Origin: Lewinellaceae bacterium
Lineage (GTDB): Bacteria > Bacteroidota > Bacteroidia > Chitinophagales > Saprospiraceae
Length of the DNA stretch: 64,000 nt
Direction of reading: 5' to 3'
Assembly (NCBI GenBank): GCA_020636135.1
Contig: JACJYK010000001.1
Span: forward strand, 854,501 to 918,500
Shown: one piece after another, positions 57,013-64,000 of the stretch
Layout: each line of letters begins with the position of its first letter
How positions within the stretch are numbered: position 1 is the stretch's first letter
Position numbers and translations under genes: made by a program
Notes under the pieces: generated by a model
Seen by the model: only the letters and a program-made list of their open reading frames with translations
The model's database searches: none
Told to the model about the DNA's origin: nothing

Positions 57013-57357
57013 ATGCCACGTTCAGTCAATGCGGTAGCTTCCCGCAAAAGAAGAAAGAAAATCCTAAAAGCAGCCCGCGGTTATTTCGGTGCACGGTCTA
57101 AAGTATACACCGTTGCCAAAAATGCCCTCGAAAAAGGTATGCAGTATGCATACCGGGACCGCCGCAACAAAAAACGCGTGTTCCGCCGCCTATGGATAGC
57201 CCGTATCAATGCTGCTGCCCGCATCAACGGATTGAATTATTCTCAGTTTATGCACAAGCTTGATGAGTCGAACATCCAGCTAAACCGGAAAGTGCTTGCC
57301 GATCTGGCCACCAATCACCCGGAAGCATTTAAAGCAGTTGTTGATCAGGTGAAATAA
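57013..57357 (+). CDS. rplT: 50S ribosomal protein L20
   Basis: The 114-residue protein is a full-length L20: MPRSVNAVASRKRRKKILK, the KNALEKGMQYAYRDRR helix, RRLWIARINAAARING and the C-terminal HPEAFKAVVDQVK. It binds 23S rRNA early in large-subunit assembly. In several bacteria L20 also represses translation of its own operon; I see no clear pseudoknot here. A terminator follows. Confidence 0.98.
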   Translation: MPRSVNAVASRKRRKKILKAARGYFGARSKVYTVAKNALEKGMQYAYRDRRNKKRVFRRLWIARINAAARINGLNYSQFMHKLDESNIQLNRKVLADLATNHPEAFKAVVDQVK

Positions 57358-57383
57358 AGGAAGAGTTCCTTCAAGCGAAATAT

Positions 57384-57420
57384 AAACCCTGGCCGGTTCC
57401 GGTTCAGGGTTTTTTATTTT
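57384..57420 (+). terminator. Strong terminator after rplT
   Basis: AAACCCTG pairs with CAGGGTTT, with an inner CCGG-TT-CCGG stem, followed by a T-rich run. It ends the infC-rpmI-rplT message 27 bases after the rplT stop. Confidence 0.9.
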
Positions 57421-57516
57421 CGGACAATTTTTACAAGTATGCTAAATCACCCGATGCCCGTTTGTCGAAGGCATGTAACGTGCTCCCAAATGGACTAATG
57501 TTTGATCGGCATTGGA

Positions 57517-58770
57517 TCATGACCGGATCGCCTCGACCGGATCCATGCGGGCTGCCTGCCAGGCTGGTATAATGCCACTGAGGATACCAATGATAAGACT
57601 CATGGAAACACCGAGAATGATATTCTTCGCCGGCAGATAAAAATGAAATCCGGACAGTTTGGTGGCCAGCTCGGTAATGCCGAATACGATAATCAAGCCG
57701 AGGGCTCCTCCCAGCAGACACAGGATGATGGATTCGATCAGGAATTCCATCAGGATGACCGGGCGGGGAGCGCCTAGTGCTTTTTTAACACCGATCTGAT
57801 TAGTCCTTTCTTTCACCGAAACAAACATGATATTGGCTACGCTGAAGATGCCAACCAGGATAGCGAAAAGTCCAATGATGATGGCTACCATACTTAGGAC
57901 TTTAAAGATCGGTGCCAGCAGGTTCGTTAGTGTGGAAAGTTCGTTGATGGAAAAGTCGTCGCCTTCAATAGGTTTTAAATGCCGGTGGACACGTAGTACG
58001 CCGGTCAGCTCATCCCTCAGGTCATCCAGGGAGACCCCCGGGTTTGCTTTTACATTGAGCATGGTACCCCAGGTGGTCCTGGAACTGATATTGATCATCT
58101 TACGCGCCTGGTTGTAGCTGATGATCACAGCCCGGTCAAATGGGATGACATTGACCAGACTATTGCCTTCTTTCTTCAGGACTCCGATCACCATGAGCTT
58201 GCGTCCCCGCACATTGATGTATTTGCCTACCGGGTCGGTATTGGGAAAAAGGCTTGTAGCAATTTCATAACCCAATATGGCCCGGTCTGCCCCGGTTTCA
58301 AATTCAAAGTTGGTAAAATACCTGCCGGACTCGAATTCCAGTTTGAATATTTCGCCAAATTCGAAGGTAACCCCGGCCATGTATGCACCGCGGATACTGT
58401 TGTTGCGGAATTTGATCACATTGGTAGGCATGAAGACTGCCAGCGAAGCCATTTCCGCCGAATGAACCTTGGTCGTTATAGCCTTGTAGTCGTTGAAATC
58501 CGGGTTAGGACGTTTAGAGTATTTCCAGAAGTTTTCTCCGGGGTCTTCGTTCCAGGGGAAGCGGTCCACATAAAGGACATCACGCCCCAGTTTTTCGAAG
58601 CTTTGTTCGATATTTGCCTGGAGGGAGTCGACAGCAGATAAGATCAGGATGATGCACAGAATGCCGATCAATATCCCCAGCAGGGAGAGAAACGAACGCA
58701 TCTTATTTGAGGCAAGTTGCTGAAATGCCTGGGTGATGCTTCCGATGAGTATGTTGAAATATATTTTCAT
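57517..58770 (-). CDS. MacB/FtsX-like ABC transporter permease
   Basis: The 417-residue protein has one N-terminal transmembrane helix near 20-40 (LLGILIGILCIILILSAV), a large periplasmic MacB core domain (about 45-285) and three C-terminal helices of the FtsX fold. The segment TNQIGVKKALGAPRPVIL is characteristic. It would act in an efflux or lipoprotein-release type complex with an ATPase that is not in this window. I start at MKIYFNILIGSI. An upstream ATG six codons earlier is less likely. Confidence 0.88.
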   Translation of the reverse strand: MKIYFNILIGSITQAFQQLASNKMRSFLSLLGILIGILCIILILSAVDSLQANIEQSFEKLGRDVLYVDRFPWNEDPGENFWKYSKRPNPDFNDYKAITTKVHSAEMASLAVFMPTNVIKFRNNSIRGAYMAGVTFEFGEIFKLEFESGRYFTNFEFETGADRAILGYEIATSLFPNTDPVGKYINVRGRKLMVIGVLKKEGNSLVNVIPFDRAVIISYNQARKMINISSRTTWGTMLNVKANPGVSLDDLRDELTGVLRVHRHLKPIEGDDFSINELSTLTNLLAPIFKVLSMVAIIIGLFAILVGIFSVANIMFVSVKERTNQIGVKKALGAPRPVILMEFLIESIILCLLGGALGLIIVFGITELATKLSGFHFYLPAKNIILGVSMSLIIGILSGIIPAWQAARMDPVEAIRS

Positions 58771-58877
58771 AATACCGGTGAGCACCAAGGTAAGAACTAA
58801 TCCTTTCGGGCAGCAAATTGTTCGATGAATGCATGGTATTTTCAGCTAAAAACCAGTGAGTTAACTGCCAATTTCAA

Positions 58878-58907
58878 TTGGATTGTCTCATTGAATGTTT
58901 ATTTTTG
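58878..58907 (+). promoter_or_regulatory. Putative queA promoter
   Basis: TTG (58878-58880), 19 bases and TATTTTTG (58900-58907) form an exact Bacteroidota promoter. It overlaps the longest possible upstream frame of queA and so supports the start at 58934. Confidence 0.7.
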
Positions 58908-58933
58908 CCGAAATTTTGCAAAATCCGAAGCAC

Positions 58934-59998
58934 ATGAGGTCGAAACTATCCAATTTCAATTTTGAACTGCCAGCTGAATTGATTGCTCAATCACCAGCAA
59001 AAGAACGGGATGAGTCTCGACTGATGGTCATACACCGGGAATCCGGTAAAATCGAGCATAAGATCTTTAAGGATCTACTCAATTATTTTGATGAGGACGA
59101 CGCACTGATCTTCAACAATACCAAAGTTTTTCCCGCCCGGATGTTCGGACGTAAAGAGAAGACAGGTGCCAAGATCGAAGTCTTCCTGCTGCGTGAGCTG
59201 AACAAGGATGCCCGTTTGTGGGATGTGCTCGTGGACCCGGCCCGGAAGATCCGCGTAGGCAATAAACTTTATTTCCATGACAAGAATGGCAATGAGGTTT
59301 TGGTCGCCGAAGTGGTGGACAATACCACCTCTCGTGGGCGGACGATCCGTTTCTTTTACGATGGCTCTGACGAAGATTTCCAGAATGAGTTGAAAGCGCT
59401 GGGTACCACCCCGCTTCCGAAATACATCAAACGTCTGGCTGAAGATCTCGATGTGGACCGGTATCAAACCGTGTATGCCAAAGTGGAGGGAGCCGTTGCC
59501 GCACCTACCGCCGGACTCCATTTCAGTAAAGAGCTGATGAAGCGATTGGAAATCAAAGGCGTAAACTTTGCAGAGATCACCCTCCATGTGGGACTGGGAA
59601 CATTTCGCACCATTGATGTGGAAGATCTTTCAAAGCACAAGATGGATGCCGAATATTTTAGGGTTGATGATAAGGCGGTCCAGGTGGTGAATAAAGCAAA
59701 ACAGGGCGGAAAACGTGTATGCAGTGTGGGTACCACCTCCATGCGATCCATCGAGTCGGCAGTTTCGGCCAATGGTCTTCTGAAGCCTTCCGAAGGCTGG
59801 ACAAATTTGTTTATTTATCCTCCGTACGATTTTTCCATCGCCAATGCAATGATCACCAACTTCCATTTGCCAAAATCCAGTCTGATGATCATGGTATCGG
59901 CTTTTGGCGGGTATGATTTGATCATGGACGCATACCAGGAAGCCATCAAGGAAAAATATCGCTTCTATTCTTATGGAGATGCGATGTTGATCCTTTGA
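58934..59998 (+). CDS. queA: S-adenosylmethionine:tRNA ribosyltransferase-isomerase
   Basis: The 354-residue enzyme transfers and isomerises the ribosyl part of SAM to make epoxyqueuosine in tRNA. It shows the start KLSNFNFELPAELIAQSPAKERDESRLMV in short motifs (FELPAELIAQ, RDESRLMV), the segment NNTKVFPARMFG, VEGAVAAPTAGLHFSK and the HVGLGTFRTID loop, then SVGTTSMRSIES. Full usual length. The upstream ATG at 58895 is rejected because the promoter lies across it. It follows no other queuosine gene here. Confidence 0.96.
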   Translation: MRSKLSNFNFELPAELIAQSPAKERDESRLMVIHRESGKIEHKIFKDLLNYFDEDDALIFNNTKVFPARMFGRKEKTGAKIEVFLLRELNKDARLWDVLVDPARKIRVGNKLYFHDKNGNEVLVAEVVDNTTSRGRTIRFFYDGSDEDFQNELKALGTTPLPKYIKRLAEDLDVDRYQTVYAKVEGAVAAPTAGLHFSKELMKRLEIKGVNFAEITLHVGLGTFRTIDVEDLSKHKMDAEYFRVDDKAVQVVNKAKQGGKRVCSVGTTSMRSIESAVSANGLLKPSEGWTNLFIYPPYDFSIANAMITNFHLPKSSLMIMVSAFGGYDLIMDAYQEAIKEKYRFYSYGDAMLIL

Positions 59999-60049
59999 TC
60001 AAGGAAACCACTCTTAGGTAAAGTTTCCCAATTTTTTAGGGCTGGGATG

Positions 60050-60079
60050 TTGTTTCAGTGATTTTCTTTAATACATTTG
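60050..60079 (+). promoter_or_regulatory. Putative promoter of the DUF2795 gene
   Basis: TTG (60050-60052), 19 bases and TACATTTG (60072-60079) match the Bacteroidota consensus exactly. The leader to the ATG at 60167 would be about 80 bases. Confidence 0.65.
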
Positions 60080-60166
60080 CGGCAAAATGAATGGGGGAAA
60101 CTATTTCGCTCAGTACATAGTTTACCACATGAAATTTTTTGATTAACCTTTAATCTCGTTGACTAT

Positions 60167-60388
60167 ATGTATTGGACGCTTGAATTGGCTTACCATTTGG
60201 AAGAGGCTCCCTGGCCTGCTACCAGAGACGAGTTGATTGATTATGCTATTCGCTCCGGGGCTCCACTTGAGGTTATTGAGAATCTGCAGGAGATGGAGGA
60301 CGAAGGAGAGATCTACGAGAGCATCGAAGACATTTGGCCGGACTATCCACGCAAAGACGACTTTCTCTTTAACGAAGACGAATACTAA
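60167..60388 (+). CDS. DUF2795 family small protein
   Basis: The 73-residue acidic protein (MYWTLELAYHLEEAPWPATR, then ELIDYAIRSGAP and FNEDEY at the end) is highly conserved in Bacteroidota. DUF2795 has no known biochemistry. Its small size, acidity and conservation suggest a protein-binding cytoplasmic role. It stands between queA and cmk on the same strand, with its own promoter. Confidence 0.87.
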   Translation: MYWTLELAYHLEEAPWPATRDELIDYAIRSGAPLEVIENLQEMEDEGEIYESIEDIWPDYPRKDDFLFNEDEY

Positions 60389-60487
60389 TTCGGCTGTCAC
60401 AGCTGGAAATCTGCCGTATTTGCACAATTGGGACAAAAACAAAGCCCTGTATCCGCCTGCCTGCTTCCAAGATTGTATTTTTAACGC

Positions 60488-61183
60488 ATGACACCGGCTA
60501 AAGACATTATTGTTGCTATCGATGGATTTGCATCTTGCGGTAAATCGTCCCTGGCGAAATCCCTCGCAAGGACATTGAATTACCGCCACATCGATACCGG
60601 TGCCATGTATCGTGCCGTCACCTGGTATTTTCTCAAAAATCAGGTGGATTGGCGTCATAAACCGGATCGGGAAGAAGCCCTGGATCAGATCGCGATTACC
60701 TTCGAAAACCACCATCAGCTGAATCGTACCCTGCTGAACGGACAGGATGTGGAAACAGTTATCCGTTCAGCCGAGGTAAATCAGGAAGTCAGTGAGGTGA
60801 GTGTTTTTGGAGATGTCCGTGAGAAAGTTGTCGCTCTGCAGAGGTCGATGGGAAAGGGTAAGCGCATCGTGATGGAAGGAAGGGACATAGGCACCGTTGT
60901 CTTTCCTGAAGCAGAGCTAAAAATTTTTCTAACCGCCTCGCTGGAAGTACGTACCGACAGGAGATTTCAGGAATTGATGCTTAAGGGCGTTATGACCACA
61001 CGGGGAGAAGTCCAGGAAAATCTATTAAAACGGGACTACATCGATTCTCACCGCGAGATCAGTCCCTTGCGTAAAGCGAAGGACGCCTGGGAGATCGACA
61101 ACAGCGATCTGACCATCCTGGACCAGCAGGCTCTCATCGTCGATCGCATCCGGGATCAATGGGGAATGACCGAAAAGGCATGA
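60488..61183 (+). CDS. cmk: Cytidylate kinase
   Basis: The 231-residue enzyme phosphorylates CMP and dCMP with ATP. The P-loop G13-FASCGKSS is near the N-terminus, YRHIDTGAMYRAVTWYF follows, and MEGRDIGTVVFP and LKRDYIDSHREISPLRKA mark the NMP-binding and lid parts. Usual length, cytoplasmic. It lies 99 bases after the DUF2795 gene. Confidence 0.96.
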   Translation: MTPAKDIIVAIDGFASCGKSSLAKSLARTLNYRHIDTGAMYRAVTWYFLKNQVDWRHKPDREEALDQIAITFENHHQLNRTLLNGQDVETVIRSAEVNQEVSEVSVFGDVREKVVALQRSMGKGKRIVMEGRDIGTVVFPEAELKIFLTASLEVRTDRRFQELMLKGVMTTRGEVQENLLKRDYIDSHREISPLRKAKDAWEIDNSDLTILDQQALIVDRIRDQWGMTEKA

Positions 61184-61276
61184 CAACATGGTTGGACGAT
61201 GTGTTAATTCTATGATAAAGGGTGCGGAAGGAGATTACATTTATACTTGAAATGCGTTTATCACCAAAATGGGAAT

Positions 61277-61870
61277 ATGAAAACCAATTATTACCTGTGC
61301 ATGCTTGTCGCCTTGCTTTTTGCTATCAATGGGCAGGCGCAAAGCCGAAGCTCATCCAGCCGGCGGGCCCCGGTCAAGAAGACCGAGTGGACCGATAACC
61401 TCTGGTATGGTGGAGGACTGTCCCTGTCGCTGAGCAACTCCAATTTCGGTATTGGACTGGCTCCATTAGCAGGATATAAGATTTTTGAAAGCCTTTCGGT
61501 CGGACCACGTATCGATTTTTTCTACAACAGCGGTCGCTATCAGGAATTTTTTGGTTCACCCGTACTCAGATACAATACAATATCTGTAGGCGGTGGTCTG
61601 TTTTCCCGTTTTAAAATATTTCGTGGTTTGTTCGCGCATGTTGAAGGCGACTATTACAGCCTTGAAAATCCTGTCAGTGTGGACCCCCTCTCCAATAAGA
61701 TCATCACGGAACGTGCATCGGAACCCAGACTTTATGTCGGAGCTGGTTACAGTACCGGTGGAACCGGACAATTTGGTACAGAGATATCCATTGTCTACAA
61801 TACCCTTGCCGACCCAAACAGCGCCATCATACCCTGGGAATACCGCTTCGGGTTTAATTACAACTTCTAG
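61277..61870 (+). CDS. Predicted outer-membrane beta-barrel protein
   Basis: The 197-residue protein has a signal peptide from the ATG at 61277 (YYLCMLVALLFAINGQAQ). After a short basic linker (SRSSSSRRAPVKK) it is a series of short strands with alternating residues, such as LWYGGGLSLSLSNSNFGIGL, ending YRFGFNYNF with a terminal aromatic residue. This fits a small 8-stranded barrel. Function unknown. It is convergent with the receptor gene with six bases between the stops. Confidence 0.75.
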   Translation: MKTNYYLCMLVALLFAINGQAQSRSSSSRRAPVKKTEWTDNLWYGGGLSLSLSNSNFGIGLAPLAGYKIFESLSVGPRIDFFYNSGRYQEFFGSPVLRYNTISVGGGLFSRFKIFRGLFAHVEGDYYSLENPVSVDPLSNKIITERASEPRLYVGAGYSTGGTGQFGTEISIVYNTLADPNSAIIPWEYRFGFNYNF

Positions 61871-61876
61871 GCACAC

Positions 61877-64000
61877 CTACCAGGTCAGGGTCAATGAAGC
61901 CAGCACCTGCCTGGTTGCTTGCGGGTAATAACCGGCCAGATGATACCGGGTGCCCGATTCCAGTTGTGCATAAGGATCATCGGGTCGCGGATCGTATCCG
62001 GCTGAACTGAACCGATAAACCCAGCCATTGGTTGTGTACAGGGTATTCCATAAATTTTGTACCTGGATATTCCAGCCGATCTGCGGCCCGTTTTTCACCG
62101 GGATTGATCCGATCAAGGCCAGGTCATTTACCCAATATCCCGGGATCGATGCTTCTTTTTGTTGTGTATTGTCGAGGTTTTGACGGCTGACGTGGTTCCA
62201 CGCCCATTGGACCAGGATGTTGCGGCTTGCTTCTTTGTTGCCCTGAAGGTAATACCGGATTTGCTGATTGTTGACCCATTGTGGTGAGAAGGATAGACTG
62301 GTGTTACGATATTCAACGGGGATCTGTCCACCGGCATCCCAATCATCCACATAATCGGTAAATTTTCTGACCCGGTTTTGGCTCCAGGTCAGGTTGGTGA
62401 TGATTTCAAGTTTTTCCAAGGGTTGCCACTGGGATTGAACCTCTATTCCTGCCCGGTAGCTCTTTGGGATATTGATGCGGGTATAGGCGCCCACATCGTT
62501 GATTTGACCATTTAACACCAGTTGATTAACATAGTACATATGGTAAATGTTGGCGCCAAGAGAAGCCCTGGCACCCGACCAGTCCCAGCCCAGCTCGGTG
62601 TTGTAAAGGGATTCCGGCAGGGGATGCTGGGAACTGCTGCTTTCCGTATAATCATCCCGGTTAGGCTCTTTATGTCCTACCGCAAAAGATAGATAAGCCC
62701 GGTGGTGTGCACTGGGTACCCAGGACAATCCTGCCTTTGGGTTGAAAAAAGGAAGCTGGACCGATTGCCTCAATGGTCGCCCATCCTGGCCGGTCCCGAG
62801 GAAATCATAGTAGACCTGCCTGACTTGCAGATCCAGGTAACTTTGCAACTGTCTGGTCAGAGGTATTTCCCATTTACTATAGGCACTGAGATCGCGTTTT
62901 CTGGCATCATTGTCATAGTATCTAAAGCCCTGTTCGGCATCCCCCATAAAACTGGCCCAAATGACCTCGCCGTAATGGTTCCCCAGGTAATCATTTCCGG
63001 CTGCACCCAATGTCCAGGTCATTCCTTTGGCTGTGTGCAAAGCCCAGGAAGCAAGTGCGCCATAAAAGTCATTATCAAGCCAGCGTCGCCGGATCAGATT
63101 CGTGGTTAGGTGCTGGCCGGTTGGATCGGTTATCCCGTAGTCGGAGAGAAGTTGATCCGCTTTGTATTGTTCAAAATAACCATATCCCTTGGTATAATGC
63201 AGGGTGACATTAAGATCCATGAAAACCGACAGTTTTTGATTCCATATCGCCTGATAATGGCTTTGCTGGTAGTCATCAATTTCGTTAGGATGGGGAGAGC
63301 CCGGGCGCTCCGACCCGGCTGAATTGTAGCGGCGGAGCTGGGGATCGTCGATATAGGTGGCAGGAACACCATCCCAGGCTTGGTAAGTATTCTCTTTGCC
63401 TGAAAAATGCAGGAATCTAAGGGACGTATTCCGGTTTAAGTAAGCTGCGCTGAGGTAGTAAGATCTCAGATCTGCCCGTGCCCGGTCAATATAGCCATCG
63501 GAGTGAATGGTTGAAAGCCTTCCGTCCATTTGAAAATGGTTGTTAATCAGGCCTGTGCTGACTTCAGCAGAGGCCCTCCGGGTATTGAACGAGCCCAGAG
63601 ATCCGGTGATGCGTGCCTGAGGGCCAGTCGTAAAAGACTGGGTGTTGAGGTTTATGCTCGCGCCAAATGCTCCTGCTCCATTCGTTGAAGTACCCACACC
63701 GCGCTGGATCTGCATTTGCTTGGTGCTGGATGCGAAATCCGGCAGATCAACCCAGAATACATATTGCGATTCCGGATCATTCAGTGGAACTCCATTGATG
63801 GTGACGTTGATACGCGTAGGATCGGAGCCACGGATCCGCATGCTGGTGTAACCGATTCCATTTCCGGCATCCGAATTGACCCACAGGGAGGGCGTATACC
63901 GTAACAGATAGGGCATATCCTGCCCGGTATTTTGTTTTTGAATCTCTGCCCCTGGATAATTGGTATACGTCATCGGGGTTTTTCCAGTGGCCCAGTGGTG
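61877..64000 (-). CDS. TonB-dependent receptor, 5' end outside the window
   Basis: At least 708 residues are visible; the frame stays open to the right edge, and the ATG at 63973 is internal, since the upstream codons read ATGKTPMTYTNY without break. The plug domain is seen in QDMPYLLRYTPSLWVNSDAG, YTSMRIRGSDPTRINVTING and QIQRGVGTSTNGAGAFGASI. The 22-strand barrel follows and ends with an aromatic residue (SLTLTW). It takes up a ligand across the outer membrane using TonB energy. No SusD partner follows, so siderophore, cobalamin or other substrates are all possible. Confidence 0.92.
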   Translation of the reverse strand, partial: HHWATGKTPMTYTNYPGAEIQKQNTGQDMPYLLRYTPSLWVNSDAGNGIGYTSMRIRGSDPTRINVTINGVPLNDPESQYVFWVDLPDFASSTKQMQIQRGVGTSTNGAGAFGASINLNTQSFTTGPQARITGSLGSFNTRRASAEVSTGLINNHFQMDGRLSTIHSDGYIDRARADLRSYYLSAAYLNRNTSLRFLHFSGKENTYQAWDGVPATYIDDPQLRRYNSAGSERPGSPHPNEIDDYQQSHYQAIWNQKLSVFMDLNVTLHYTKGYGYFEQYKADQLLSDYGITDPTGQHLTTNLIRRRWLDNDFYGALASWALHTAKGMTWTLGAAGNDYLGNHYGEVIWASFMGDAEQGFRYYDNDARKRDLSAYSKWEIPLTRQLQSYLDLQVRQVYYDFLGTGQDGRPLRQSVQLPFFNPKAGLSWVPSAHHRAYLSFAVGHKEPNRDDYTESSSSQHPLPESLYNTELGWDWSGARASLGANIYHMYYVNQLVLNGQINDVGAYTRINIPKSYRAGIEVQSQWQPLEKLEIITNLTWSQNRVRKFTDYVDDWDAGGQIPVEYRNTSLSFSPQWVNNQQIRYYLQGNKEASRNILVQWAWNHVSRQNLDNTQQKEASIPGYWVNDLALIGSIPVKNGPQIGWNIQVQNLWNTLYTTNGWVYRFSSAGYDPRPDDPYAQLESGTRYHLAGYYPQATRQVLASLTLTW

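Noticed and set aside
60143..60715. A 190-codon minus-strand frame opposite the DUF2795 gene and cmk
   Set aside because: It is antisense to two conserved genes and shows no domain.
61877..64000. SusC-type receptor of a polysaccharide utilisation locus
   Set aside because: No SusD gene follows, and the adjoining genes are housekeeping and an unrelated barrel protein.

Overview
The window looks like a chromosomal stretch from a member of the Bacteroidota, most likely a Saprospiraceae-type gliding or polymer-degrading bacterium. The evidence is a giant secreted protein ending in a gliding-motility-type (CHU_C) C-terminal domain, a type IX secretion sorting domain on a DUF1501 protein, DUF6090 and DUF2795 family proteins, a TonB-dependent receptor, many surface glycoside hydrolases, and several promoters of the Bacteroidota type (TTG, about 19 bases, then TANNTTTG). 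The family level is an inference. No transposase, integrase, phage gene, CRISPR array or rRNA was found.

Region 1 (1-14.5 kb) is a loose accessory patchwork, nearly all on the minus strand: a DUF1801 protein cut by the window edge, a GNAT-NTF2 fusion, a serine hydrolase-TPR fusion (plus strand), a TPR protein, an SDR, a DUF6090 protein, a quinone-oxidoreductase-type MDR, a DUF4287/DUF5655 protein, a DUF6265-like gene broken by one in-frame stop, an NAPE-PLD-like metallo-hydrolase, and a 1130-residue lipoprotein joining ThuA, a sorbosone-dehydrogenase-like propeller, PKD, cytochrome c and a CBM6-like domain. An 867-base AT-rich spacer with repeats and a palindrome follows.

Region 2 (15.3-30.5 kb) holds the agmatine-to-putrescine pair aguB-aguA, thioredoxin, surE with an overlapping small membrane protein, a GH109-type NAD-dependent glycosidase, lpxB with a terminator, an acetate transporter, a GH127 beta-L-arabinofuranosidase, a BNR-repeat (VPS10-like) protein, a LolA-like protein and a threonine-synthase-like PLP enzyme.

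Region 3 (30.6-50.9 kb) is surface and glycan biology: the 1746-residue repeat protein, a sugar-kinase-like and nucleotidyltransferase pair, a sodium:solute symporter, a DUF1800-DUF1501 pair, two GH29 alpha-L-fucosidases and a GH20 hexosaminidase. With GH109 upstream, these genes suggest cutting of fucosylated, HexNAc-containing glycans, uptake by a symporter and salvage to a nucleotide sugar. No SusC/SusD pair is present, so this would not be a classical polysaccharide utilisation locus.

Region 4 (51-64 kb) is core housekeeping: an OmpA-like protein, tRNA-Lys(UUU), a STAS protein with RNase Z, clpC, infC-rpmI-rplT with a strong terminator, a MacB-like ABC permease, queA, a DUF2795 protein, cmk, an outer-membrane barrel protein and a TonB-dependent receptor that runs off the right edge.
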